DNA from: an uncultured Veillonella sp.
Lineage (GTDB): Bacteria > Bacillota > Negativicutes > Veillonellales > Veillonellaceae
DNA length: 5,419 nucleotides
Assembly (NCBI RefSeq): GCF_900545205.1
Contig: NZ_UQYC01000097.1
Location: 1-5,419, forward strand
Reading direction: 5' to 3'
Made by a program: the position numbers and the translations under genes. This document shows, in pieces, positions 1 through 5,198 of this stretch. The stretch's first letter is position 1. The number at the start of each line of letters is the position of its first letter. The notes under the pieces are model-generated. The model had not been told where the DNA came from and did not search any database. It saw only the letters and a program-made list of their open reading frames with translations.

Positions 1-116
1 GCATCTTTAAATACGAAAGATGTAGTTTGGTAAATAGGTACTGCACGAGAACCTGTTGGATCTACTGTGTGACCCGCATGTAATTGTAATGTTTCAAATC
101 TGTATTGTTTGCTCAT
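1..116 (-). CDS. metY: O-acetylhomoserine sulfhydrylase MetY, N-terminal part only
   Basis: The first 38 codons, plus two bases of codon 39, are inside the window; the gene runs off the left edge. The translation begins MSKQYRFETLQLHAGH and continues with DPTGSRAVPIYQTTSF, the characteristic N terminus of the O-acetylhomoserine aminocarboxypropyltransferase (MetY) branch of the Cys/Met PLP-enzyme family. The enzyme combines O-acetylhomoserine with sulfide to give homocysteine in the cytoplasm. The start is the ATG at 116-114, with a strong AAGGAG eight bases upstream (125-130). The PLP lysine and other catalytic residues lie outside the window, so function rests on the N-terminal signature alone. 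metA, which makes the substrate, lies immediately upstream on the same strand, separated by a terminator, which supports the call. Confidence 0.88.
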   Translation of the reverse strand, partial: MSKQYRFETLQLHAGHTVDPTGSRAVPIYQTTSFVFKD

Positions 117-124
117 TATAACAA

Positions 125-130
125 CTCCTT
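125..130 (-). promoter_or_regulatory. Ribosome binding site of metY
   Basis: On the minus strand this reads AAGGAG, eight bases before the ATG at 116-114. It fixes the metY start. Confidence 0.8.
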
Positions 131-165
131 TATATTAACTGTGAATTGAGTTCGTTCTTTATACC

Positions 166-175
166 TAGTATACTA
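166..175. promoter_or_regulatory. 10-bp palindrome in the metY leader, possible operator
   Basis: TAGTATACTA is a perfect palindrome that overlaps the tentative metY -10. It shares the form T-W-GTATAC-W-A with the palindrome TTGTATACAA just after the metB -10 (3761-3770). A regulator binding both is inference. The GTATAC core alone is not rare here; it also occurs inside metA. Confidence 0.3.
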
Positions 176-198
176 CTATGTTTTAAAAATTATGTCTA
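170..198 (-). promoter_or_regulatory. Tentative promoter of metY
   Basis: On the minus strand a TAGACA (193-198) is followed after 17 bases by TAGTAT (170-175). The -35 has one mismatch to the sigma-70 consensus and the -10 has two. Other -10 choices exist nearby, such as TATACT or TATAAA slightly downstream, so the exact boxes are uncertain. A promoter is expected here because a terminator separates metY from metA. Confidence 0.3.
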
Positions 199-308
199 CT
201 ATTAATTTATACAGTTAGCCATAACTTGAAGCTATAGCAAACATGTATTTACTCATAAAATACCCATCCGAAAGATGCCAATTACACCTATATATAGCTC
301 ACACACAC

Positions 309-372
309 AAAAAGCCCCTAATTACTTCTCTAAAACCATCTCACTATAGAGACCGTTAAAAGTAATTAGGGG
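309..372 (-). terminator. Rho-independent terminator after metA
   Basis: The perfect 13-bp arms CCCCTAATTACTT (315-327) and AAGTAATTAGGGG (360-372) form a stem. On the minus strand it is followed by C and a run of five T (309-313). Inside the loop, TCTCTA (327-332) can pair with TAGAGA (347-352), giving a two-part hairpin with a bulge. It starts about 20 bases after the metA stop and separates metA from metY. The plus-strand side lacks a comparable T run, so it works best for metA. Confidence 0.88.
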
Positions 373-391
373 TATTTCTACTAATCATAAT

Positions 392-1351
392 TTAGATATA
401 AGCACCTAAATTTTTATCGCGTTCAAATTTCATTTTTTGGATTTGTTCAATGATGTACGGTGTTTCTTGGTATACATAGTAGTTTAACCAGTTTGTAAAC
501 AACAATGTACTTACAGAACGCCAACGTACAACAGGTCGTTGTTTTGGATCATCATCAGGGAAATAATTTTCAGGAACCGCAATATCCAAGCCTTTTTTAA
601 TATCACGTACGTATTCACGGTTGAGTGTATCCCAATCGTATTCAGCGTGACCAAATACAAAGATGTGTTTATTGTCTAAGCTACGAACGATAGCTGCACC
701 GGTTGGTTCAGATCCTGCCAACAATTCTAATTCTCGGTTTTCCTTAATTTGTTGTAAGGAAACTGTGGTATGACGGGAGTGTGGCATCCAGAACTTTTCA
801 TCAAAGCCACGCAAGAGCACCGGGCGATCATTGTAAATATCGTGTTCGTATACACCAAACAGCTTTTCATCCATAACGGATTTATTAATGCCAAAATGAT
901 GGTACAAACCAGCCTGTGCACCCCAACAGATATAGAACGTAGAGTATACATGCTCTTCGCCCCAATTCATAATTTCTACTAACTCATCCCAATAATCAAC
1001 TTCTTCAAAAGGCATTAATTCTACAGGAGCACCTGTAATGATCATGCCATCAAAGAACTCGTCTTTCACCTCATCGAAGGTGCGGTAGAAAGTATCTAAA
1101 TATTGCTCATCCGTATTTTTAGCCTTGCGGGATGCAGTATGCAACAATGTTAAGTTCACTTGCAATGGGCTATTACTAAGAGCACGTAAGATTTGAGTTT
1201 CTGTAACTTCTTTAGTAGGCATCAAATTGACTAGCAATATTTGCAAAGGTCGGATTTGTTGTGTCTCCGCCCGTTCTGTATCCATAACGAAAATGTTCTC
1301 TTGAGCTAATTTCGTAATGGCCGGTAAATTTTTTATTACTTTAATAGGCAT
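392..1351 (-). CDS. metA: Homoserine O-acetyltransferase (MetA family)
   Basis: The 319-residue protein transfers an acyl group from acyl-CoA to the hydroxyl of L-homoserine, activating it for sulfur incorporation in methionine synthesis. It is a class-I-glutamine-amidotransferase-like fold of usual family length. Cys142 in YICWGAQ, His235 and Glu237 in FGHAEYDW match the known MetA catalytic triad. Residue 111, in GAPVELMPFEEVDYW, is Glu, as in the acetyl-CoA-specific Bacillus cereus enzyme; succinyl-specific enzymes such as that of E. coli have Gly. I therefore call acetyltransferase, which agrees with metY next door. The start is the ATG giving MPIKV, because MPI is the conserved MetA N terminus and AGAGG lies seven bases upstream; an in-frame GTG at 1369 would add six unlikely residues. 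It is probably the third gene of the metB-patB-metA operon, 61 bp after patB with no terminator in between. Confidence 0.95.
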   Translation of the reverse strand: MPIKVIKNLPAITKLAQENIFVMDTERAETQQIRPLQILLVNLMPTKEVTETQILRALSNSPLQVNLTLLHTASRKAKNTDEQYLDTFYRTFDEVKDEFFDGMIITGAPVELMPFEEVDYWDELVEIMNWGEEHVYSTFYICWGAQAGLYHHFGINKSVMDEKLFGVYEHDIYNDRPVLLRGFDEKFWMPHSRHTTVSLQQIKENRELELLAGSEPTGAAIVRSLDNKHIFVFGHAEYDWDTLNREYVRDIKKGLDIAVPENYFPDDDPKQRPVVRWRSVSTLLFTNWLNYYVYQETPYIIEQIQKMKFERDKNLGAYI

Positions 1352-1358
1352 ACTATCA

Positions 1359-1363
1359 CCTCT
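1359..1363 (-). promoter_or_regulatory. Ribosome binding site of metA
   Basis: On the minus strand AGAGG is seven bases before the ATG at 1351. Its position inside a longer in-frame GTG-started reading argues for the ATG start. Confidence 0.65.
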
Positions 1364-1412
1364 ACACACTAAACAATTTGATAACCTAATCTAAACATTC
1401 TAACCAATATTA

Positions 1413-2597
1413 TTAAAAGCCTCTAGCCTCGTAGGCACGACGCCAAGCTTCAAGACCTTCTTCCAATGTTTTACGAGGGCACGCTACATTGATACGTTCA
1501 AAGTCTTCCCCATCAACGCCAAACATAGAACCAGTATCAAGCCACAATTTAGCTTCATTGATAATCCATTCATCACGTTCTTTAGGGCTTAATGGCAACT
1601 TGGAGCAATCTAGCCACATGAGATATGTGCCTTCTGGACGATATACGTGGATTTTCGGCATATATTTTGCTACATAATCAATGGTGAACTGAATATTATC
1701 TTGAATGTACTCTTTCAACTCATCGAGCCAAGGTGCCCCTACTTTGTAGGCCCCTTCACAACCAACGATGCCCATCGTATTTAGCTGGCTATAGCCAGCA
1801 CGGTCGATTTCTTTAATAAAACGACGACGTAAAGAATCATTAGGAATGAAAATATTACTTACTTGAAGGCCAGCGATGTTGAAAGTCTTACTAGGCGCTG
1901 TACATACGATACAGTGTTCTGCATAGCTTTCACCTAGATCAGCAAAGACCTTATGAGTATGACCTTTCCAAACAAAATCAGCATGAATTTCATCGCTCAC
2001 GATGAGTACATTATGTTTAATACAAATATCGCCAAGTCGTTTTAACTCATCCTCAGTCCACACGCGGCCTACCGGATTGTGGGGATTACATAAGAGAAAT
2101 AATGTTACATTTTCCTCAACGATAGCCCGTTCAATGCCCTCAAAATCAATGGTGTACTTCTCTTCGCCTTTGATTAATGGCACATTGATGAGACGACGGT
2201 CATTATCATCGATAACCATACTAAATGGATAGTACACCGGTTGATTGATGAGTACCCCTTCACCTTCCTTGGTGAAAGCGCGAACCGCCATAGCCAAGGC
2301 AAAGACGATACCTGGTGTTTTAACGAGCCATTTTCGGTCTGGCGTCCAGTTAAAGCGCGTGGTAAACCAATTTTGTAGCACTTCAAAGTATTCATCATCG
2401 GATTCGGTATAACCAAAGACACCATGGTTCACGCGGTCCAATAGGATTTGCTTTAACTCAGGGGGAACCTCAAAGTCCATGTCTGCCACCCAGAATGGCA
2501 ACACATCGGCTGGTTTACCGCGTTTTACAGCAAAATCGTATTTCAAGGATTTTGTGTGAGTTCTATCTAAAATTTGATCAAAATTATATTGTCCCAT
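1413..2597 (-). CDS. patB: MalY/PatB-type cystathionine beta-lyase
   Basis: This is a 394-residue PLP-dependent aminotransferase-fold (class I/II) enzyme of the MalY/PatB group. These are C-S lyases that cleave cystathionine to homocysteine, pyruvate and ammonia. Landmarks are LPFWVADMDFEVP at about 33-45, GVFGYTESDDEYFE at about 59-72, NPHNPVGR at 171-178, SDEIHADFVW at 201-210, and SKTFNIAGLQ, where Lys237 should form the Schiff base with PLP. The start is the ATG giving MGQYNFDQ, with AAGGAG five bases upstream; an upstream in-frame start at 2639 would lie inside metB and is not needed. The gap to the metB stop is only 10 bp, so translation is probably coupled. In this context the likely job is the second step of trans-sulfuration, but members can also act as cysteine desulfhydrases or, as E. 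coli MalY does, affect regulation. No transmembrane or signal segment is visible; it should be cytoplasmic. Confidence 0.92.
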   Translation of the reverse strand: MGQYNFDQILDRTHTKSLKYDFAVKRGKPADVLPFWVADMDFEVPPELKQILLDRVNHGVFGYTESDDEYFEVLQNWFTTRFNWTPDRKWLVKTPGIVFALAMAVRAFTKEGEGVLINQPVYYPFSMVIDDNDRRLINVPLIKGEEKYTIDFEGIERAIVEENVTLFLLCNPHNPVGRVWTEDELKRLGDICIKHNVLIVSDEIHADFVWKGHTHKVFADLGESYAEHCIVCTAPSKTFNIAGLQVSNIFIPNDSLRRRFIKEIDRAGYSQLNTMGIVGCEGAYKVGAPWLDELKEYIQDNIQFTIDYVAKYMPKIHVYRPEGTYLMWLDCSKLPLSPKERDEWIINEAKLWLDTGSMFGVDGEDFERINVACPRKTLEEGLEAWRRAYEARGF

Positions 2598-2602
2598 AGG
2601 AA

Positions 2603-2608
2603 CTCCTT
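2603..2608 (-). promoter_or_regulatory. Ribosome binding site of patB, touching the metB stop
   Basis: On the minus strand AAGGAG starts on the last base of the metB TAA (2608-2610) and is five bases from the patB ATG at 2597. This suggests translational coupling and fixes the patB start. Confidence 0.75.
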
Positions 2609-3741
2609 TATTTATTGAAAGCTTGTTCCAAATCCGCAATCAAATCATCTGTATCTTCAATACCTACAGATAGACGCAATAAGCGACGTGTAATACCTTT
2701 GCGCTCAGCATCTTCTGGTTTTAAATCTGGATGTGTTTGCGTTACAGGGTAGGTCAGCAAGGACTCTGTACCACCAAGACTTTCAGCAAACTGAATAAGC
2801 CCAATGCCTTCTAATACTTTTTTAGCCGTTTCTTCGCTATCTACTTCAAAGGACAACATACCGCCAAAGCCTGTTGTTTGGGCTTTATTAATCTCATAGC
2901 CTGGATGTTCTGGAAGACCTGGGAACAATACCTTTGTAACCTTAGGTTGTTTTTTGAGCCATTCCGCAAGAGCAATGGCATTCTTTTGATGCTGTTCCAT
3001 ACGAAGGGCCAATGTTTTGACGCCGCGGATTACGAGCCAACTATCCATTGCAGATAAGCAAGCACCTACAGTTTTATAAATTAAGCGCAATTTAGCAGCC
3101 AATTCATCATCATTTACAATGGTGAAACCAGAAATAACGTCATGATGACCACCGATGAATTTAGTACCGCTATGAACGACAATATCAGCACCTAAGTTCA
3201 ATGGTTTTTGGAAATAAGGGCTTAAGAATGTATTGTCGATAATGACTAGTGCATTGCGGTCATGAGCTAAGGTACACAAGGCACGAACATCAGTAATCTC
3301 CATCATCGGATTTGTTGGAGTTTCAATATAAACAGCCTTTGTATTTGGTTTGAAAGCTGCTTTTACCGCATCAAGATCGGATGTACCAACATAGGTGAAC
3401 TCAATGCCGTTTTGTTCGTAAATATTTGTGAACATACGGATAGAACCACCGTACAAATCATCACCTAAAATGATGTGATCCCCAGGGGAGAATAGATGGA
3501 ATACAGCGTCCACTGCGGCCATGCCGGAAGAGAATGCCAATGCATCCTTACCATCTTCAAGACCTGCAATCAATTGTTCCAAACGATCCCGTGTTGGATT
3601 AGACTCACGTGTATATTGATATCCTGTTGTATCACCCAACTTTGGATGGGAAAATGTACTAGACATATAAATTGCAGGGGAAATTGCACCAGTGCTATCT
3701 GGTTTACCGCTGCCATGAACGCATTTTGTATTAAATTTCAT
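2608..3741 (-). CDS. metB: Trans-sulfuration PLP enzyme, probable cystathionine gamma-synthase
   Basis: This 377-residue protein belongs to the Cys/Met metabolism PLP-enzyme family (MetB/MetC/CGL). Visible landmarks are YQYTRESNPT (Tyr43 and Arg45, which reach the neighbouring subunit's phosphate), SSGMAA at 71-76, DDLYGG with the ring-stacking Tyr97, Asp169 in IDNTF, the PLP lysine Lys194 in SGTKFIGGHHD, SLGGTESLLTYP, and the substrate-carboxylate Arg356 in RLSVGIED. Cystathionine gamma-synthase, gamma-lyase and MetI-type enzymes cannot be separated safely by eye. Synthase is favoured because metA supplies O-acetylhomoserine and patB supplies the beta-lyase step in the same operon. The start is taken as the ATG giving MKFNTKCVHG, with GAGGAG nine bases upstream; a TTG at 3750 directly abuts that site and cannot use it. 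It is the first gene of the probable metB-patB-metA operon. Confidence 0.88.
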   Translation of the reverse strand: MKFNTKCVHGSGKPDSTGAISPAIYMSSTFSHPKLGDTTGYQYTRESNPTRDRLEQLIAGLEDGKDALAFSSGMAAVDAVFHLFSPGDHIILGDDLYGGSIRMFTNIYEQNGIEFTYVGTSDLDAVKAAFKPNTKAVYIETPTNPMMEITDVRALCTLAHDRNALVIIDNTFLSPYFQKPLNLGADIVVHSGTKFIGGHHDVISGFTIVNDDELAAKLRLIYKTVGACLSAMDSWLVIRGVKTLALRMEQHQKNAIALAEWLKKQPKVTKVLFPGLPEHPGYEINKAQTTGFGGMLSFEVDSEETAKKVLEGIGLIQFAESLGGTESLLTYPVTQTHPDLKPEDAERKGITRRLLRLSVGIEDTDDLIADLEQAFNK

Positions 3742-3750
3742 TCCATTCAA

Positions 3751-3756
3751 CTCCTC
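3751..3756 (-). promoter_or_regulatory. Ribosome binding site of metB that decides the start
   Basis: On the minus strand GAGGAG is nine bases before the ATG at 3741. The in-frame TTG at 3750 follows with zero spacing, so only the ATG is properly placed. Confidence 0.75.
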
Positions 3757-3760
3757 ATAT

Positions 3761-3770
3761 TTGTATACAA
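3761..3770. promoter_or_regulatory. 10-bp palindrome at the metB transcript start, possible operator
   Basis: TTGTATACAA is a perfect palindrome that begins seven bases after the -10 box, so it would sit at about +2 to +11 of the transcript. That is a place where a bound repressor would block initiation. It resembles TAGTATACTA in the metY leader (166-175). No regulator is encoded in the window. Confidence 0.35.
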
Positions 3771-3777
3771 TATATTA

Positions 3778-3807
3778 ATTATAAAAGTAGACAATGATTA
3801 AGGTCAA
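3778..3807 (-). promoter_or_regulatory. Promoter of the metB-patB-metA operon
   Basis: On the minus strand TTGACC (3802-3807) and TATAAT (3778-3783) are separated by 18 bases. This is a near-consensus housekeeping promoter. The start of transcription should be near 3771, giving a leader of about 30 bases before the metB ATG, too short for a SAM riboswitch or a T-box. Confidence 0.75.
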
Positions 3808-3808
3808 C

Positions 3809-3839
3809 AAAAATGGGCACTCATACGCCATGAGTGCCC
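3809..3839 (-). terminator. Rho-independent terminator after the ECF-like gene
   Basis: The perfect 10-bp arms GGGCACTCAT (3815-3824) and ATGAGTGCCC (3830-3839) enclose a five-base loop. On the minus strand the stem is followed by A and five T (3809-3813). The plus strand has no T run after the stem. It ends the PACE/ECF transcript just before the metB promoter; one base separates the T run from the -35 box. Confidence 0.9.
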
Positions 3840-3893
3840 CCAAAAAGTCATATCTATTTTGAATGGCTTGCCATAACTCTAGGTTAAGTTAGC

Positions 3894-4397
3894 CTAATTT
3901 TTTGTACGTTTTGTAATAAGCAATGCCAAGATAATACCCAAAGAAGACGTCACTAGTTGCGGCCAACTAGACACAAACAACATAGTATTTACAATCTTCG
4001 GTGGAAATTGGAATAGAGAGAAGAACAAAGAATATCCGCCGAATAGAACACCTGCTTTCACTAAAGCCGCCACAACAATAAGCAATACCTTCGGTTTATG
4101 TTGTAACCAATAGGCTACAAATACATAGGCAGTCGTGCCAAGGGCGGTAATCAAAATAAACGGTGGCAACGGCAACATACCTTGTAAATGCGCTACTACA
4201 GGCGCAATCCAGGCGATAACGAGACCATTTTTCCAACCATAGCGCCATGTGGCTAGTACAAACGTAGCAGACGTGATGGAACCGATGAGGAACATACTCA
4301 CCTGGTTAGGAATAAATGGGAAAATAAGGCGCAAGCTTTGCGCCAATAAGGCTACAGCCAACAATAGGCCTGTGCCCGTAATAGATTTGGTAGACAT
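3894..4397 (-). CDS. ECF transporter S-component-like membrane protein, substrate unknown
   Basis: The 167-residue protein is very hydrophobic, with about six membrane-spanning segments near residues 8-28, 33-50, 57-72, 77-97, 103-122 and 139-162, and a short basic tail (ITKRTKN). Size, six-segment layout and an alanine-rich first helix (LLLAVALLAQSLRLIFPF) fit the substrate-binding S components of energy-coupling factor vitamin and metal transporters. No ATPase (A) or T subunit is in the window, so if this is an S component it would share a module encoded elsewhere. No substrate can be named. Proximity to the methionine genes hints at a sulfur compound, but a terminator and a separate promoter divide them. 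The start is the ATG at 4397, with AGGAGG five bases upstream. It probably shares a transcript with the PACE gene, 58 bp upstream with no terminator between. Confidence 0.6.
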   Translation of the reverse strand: MSTKSITGTGLLLAVALLAQSLRLIFPFIPNQVSMFLIGSITSATFVLATWRYGWKNGLVIAWIAPVVAHLQGMLPLPPFILITALGTTAYVFVAYWLQHKPKVLLIVVAALVKAGVLFGGYSLFFSLFQFPPKIVNTMLFVSSWPQLVTSSLGIILALLITKRTKN

Positions 4398-4401
4398 AAG
4401 A

Positions 4402-4444
4402 ACCTCCTACTATACAATATAGATTTTTAAGAGGTACTTACCTC
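4402..4444 (-). promoter_or_regulatory. Leader with two competing pairings over the ECF-like gene's ribosome binding site
   Basis: On the minus strand GAGGTA (4439-4444) can pair with TACCTC (4431-4436) across a two-base gap; in RNA probably only four pairs with a six-base loop. Alternatively ACCTCTTA (4428-4435) can pair over eight positions, including one G-U, with TAGGAGGT (4402-4409), which holds the ribosome binding site. The two pairings share the ACCTC segment and exclude each other. Whether this is regulatory or chance in a 58-base gap is not settled. The DNA palindrome could also be a protein site. Confidence 0.3.
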
Positions 4445-4455
4445 ATATAGTAAAA

Positions 4456-4860
4456 CTAAGCCTCTACAAAATATAGACGTGCCCGATCATATACCCAATT
4501 ATAAACATAAGTATAACCTAGGATAACTAATGTCATCGTTATATCTGTCACAAAAGCCATCCAAAAACTCATATGCATCATGTACATAATAATTGGCACC
4601 GTTGCCATCATAAATAAGCCTTCAAATAACACAGCGTGAACTGTGCGAATGATTGGACCTCGTGCTAATCGATCACCTGGTACTAGTTTATCAAAAATCC
4701 AGTTAAACACAAAATTCCAAACCATAGCTAGTAAGGAAAAAATAACCATTAATACAAACGGCTGTCCCTCATGCGGAACAAACTGCATTACCAAACAACC
4801 AATTAAAATACAACCAAGCTCATATAAAATTGACTGCACAACACGTTCAGAAGCAGACAT
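4456..4860 (-). CDS. PACE-family multidrug efflux transporter
   Basis: The 134-residue inner-membrane protein has four membrane segments arranged as two bacterial transmembrane pair (BTP) domains, the PACE layout first described for AceI of Acinetobacter, which exports chlorhexidine and short diamines using the proton gradient. Each pair carries the family motifs. The first has ERVVQSILYELG (Arg6 and Glu14, Glu14 being the counterpart of AceI Glu15) and WNFVFNWIFD at 48-57. The second has RTVHAVLFEG (Arg72, His75, Glu80) and YTYVYNWVYD at 116-125. Length is typical for the family. The start is the ATG at 4860, with GGAGGT ten bases upstream. Its natural substrate is unknown. It is probably the first gene of a two-gene unit with the ECF-like gene. 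Confidence 0.9.
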   Translation of the reverse strand: MSASERVVQSILYELGCILIGCLVMQFVPHEGQPFVLMVIFSLLAMVWNFVFNWIFDKLVPGDRLARGPIIRTVHAVLFEGLFMMATVPIIMYMMHMSFWMAFVTDITMTLVILGYTYVYNWVYDRARLYFVEA

Positions 4861-4915
4861 AATAATAAAAACCTCCAGCAGAAAACCTAGGTAAGAAATT
4901 TACTATCACACCACT

Positions 4916-4943
4916 ATTATATTCATTTTTTTAGATTTGTCGA
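4916..4943 (-). promoter_or_regulatory. Promoter of the PACE gene
   Basis: On the minus strand TCGACA (4938-4943) and TATAAT (4916-4921) are separated by 16 bases that include a run of seven A. One mismatch to consensus in the -35, none in the -10. It lies just past the tandem terminators that end the symporter transcript. The untranslated leader would be about 50 bases. Confidence 0.65.
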
Positions 4944-4970
4944 GTTTTGTGGAGTATTGCTATTTTAAGA

Positions 4971-5004
4971 TAAAAAAAGCCGCCATATGTCTATCTAGCG
5001 ACTT
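4971..5004 (-). terminator. Rho-independent terminator, repeat unit 1
   Basis: On the minus strand AAGTCGC (4998-5004) pairs with GCGGCTT (4977-4983), including one G-U, and runs into seven T (4972-4978). It is the best T run of the three tandem units and lies furthest from the symporter gene. Confidence 0.7.
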
Positions 5005-5035
5005 GTCCTCCGAAGTGAGCATTGCCATTTCAGGA

Positions 5036-5070
5036 TAAAAAGAAGCCGCATTGTATCTACTAAGCGACTT
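5036..5070 (-). terminator. Rho-independent terminator, repeat unit 2
   Basis: On the minus strand AAGTCGC (5064-5070) pairs with GCGGCTT (5043-5049), followed by C and five T (5037-5041). The stem is conserved although the loop has diverged from units 1 and 3, which suggests the pairing is what matters. Confidence 0.65.
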
Positions 5071-5086
5071 GCTCGTCCCAAAGTGA

Positions 5087-5198
5087 GTATTGCCATTTTA
5101 AGATAGAAGAAACCGCCATATGTCTATCTAGCGACTTGCAGCGAATGGAGCGCAGAGAGACATATGGCGGCGGAAAGTTATCCTAAAAGTGGCATTAC
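5087..5198. repeat. Long imperfect inverted repeat covering the symporter stop codon
   Basis: The perfect 13-bp arms CCGCCATATGTCT (5113-5125) and AGACATATGGCGG (5158-5170) extend inward through TCTAGCG/CGCAGA with a bulge. They extend outward to GTATTGCCATTTTAAGATA (5087-5105) against the segment 5179-5198, which is the last seven codons plus most of the stop codon of the symporter. The arms are about 40 bases each with a few mismatches and bulges. In the symporter transcript this would form a long hairpin followed by TTTCTTC from unit 3, so it is the first of the serial terminators. Confidence 0.8.

Larger units (their letters stand above)
4951..5137. repeat. Three tandem imperfect repeats, period about 66 bp
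   Basis: Starting from the shared G(T/C)ATTGC, units begin at 4954, 5019 and 5087, so the periods are 65 and 68 bp. Each unit reads on the plus strand as G-T/C-ATTGC, a T-rich block ending in GATA, a purine-rich run, a CCGC core, and GCGACTTG. Units one and three share CCGCCATATGTCTATCTAGC exactly; unit two is diverged in that part. The spacers TCCTCCGAAGTGAG and CTCGTCCCAAAGTGAG between units are related but not identical. The region holds no gene. It fills the gap of more than 300 bp between the symporter and the PACE gene together with the PACE promoter. Confidence 0.85.

Noticed and set aside
117..300. SAM riboswitch, T-box or leader peptide upstream of metY
   Set aside because: No SAM-box core or T-box sequence is visible. 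A 13-codon frame (MSKYMFAIASSYG) exists but lacks a ribosome binding site and has no regulatory Met run.
299..309. Short CA microsatellite
   Set aside because: Only about five CA units, non-coding, next to the metA terminator T run; too short to suggest phase variation.
1352..1412. Separate promoter for metA
   Set aside because: TTGGTT and TTATCA with 17 bases between them are present on the minus strand but match consensus poorly; the short gap without a terminator fits an operon better.
2598..2639. Upstream in-frame extension of patB (14 residues)
   Set aside because: It overlaps metB, has no ribosome binding site, and the family N terminus begins at the ATG at 2597, which has AAGGAG.
3496..3801. 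101-codon open frame on the plus strand
   Set aside because: It lies opposite metB and across its promoter, has no good ribosome binding site, and its translation is rich in Cys, Ile and Thr without recognisable motifs; it is a shadow of metB.
4398..4455. preQ1-type riboswitch before the ECF-like gene
   Set aside because: GAGG...CCUC followed by an A-rich stretch and GGAGG superficially resembles preQ1-I, but the loop is only six bases and lacks the conserved UUCUAGCUACA-like sequence.
4951..5170. CRISPR array
   Set aside because: The repeats are imperfect, the conserved part is longer than the variable part, the spacers resemble each other, and no cas gene is present.
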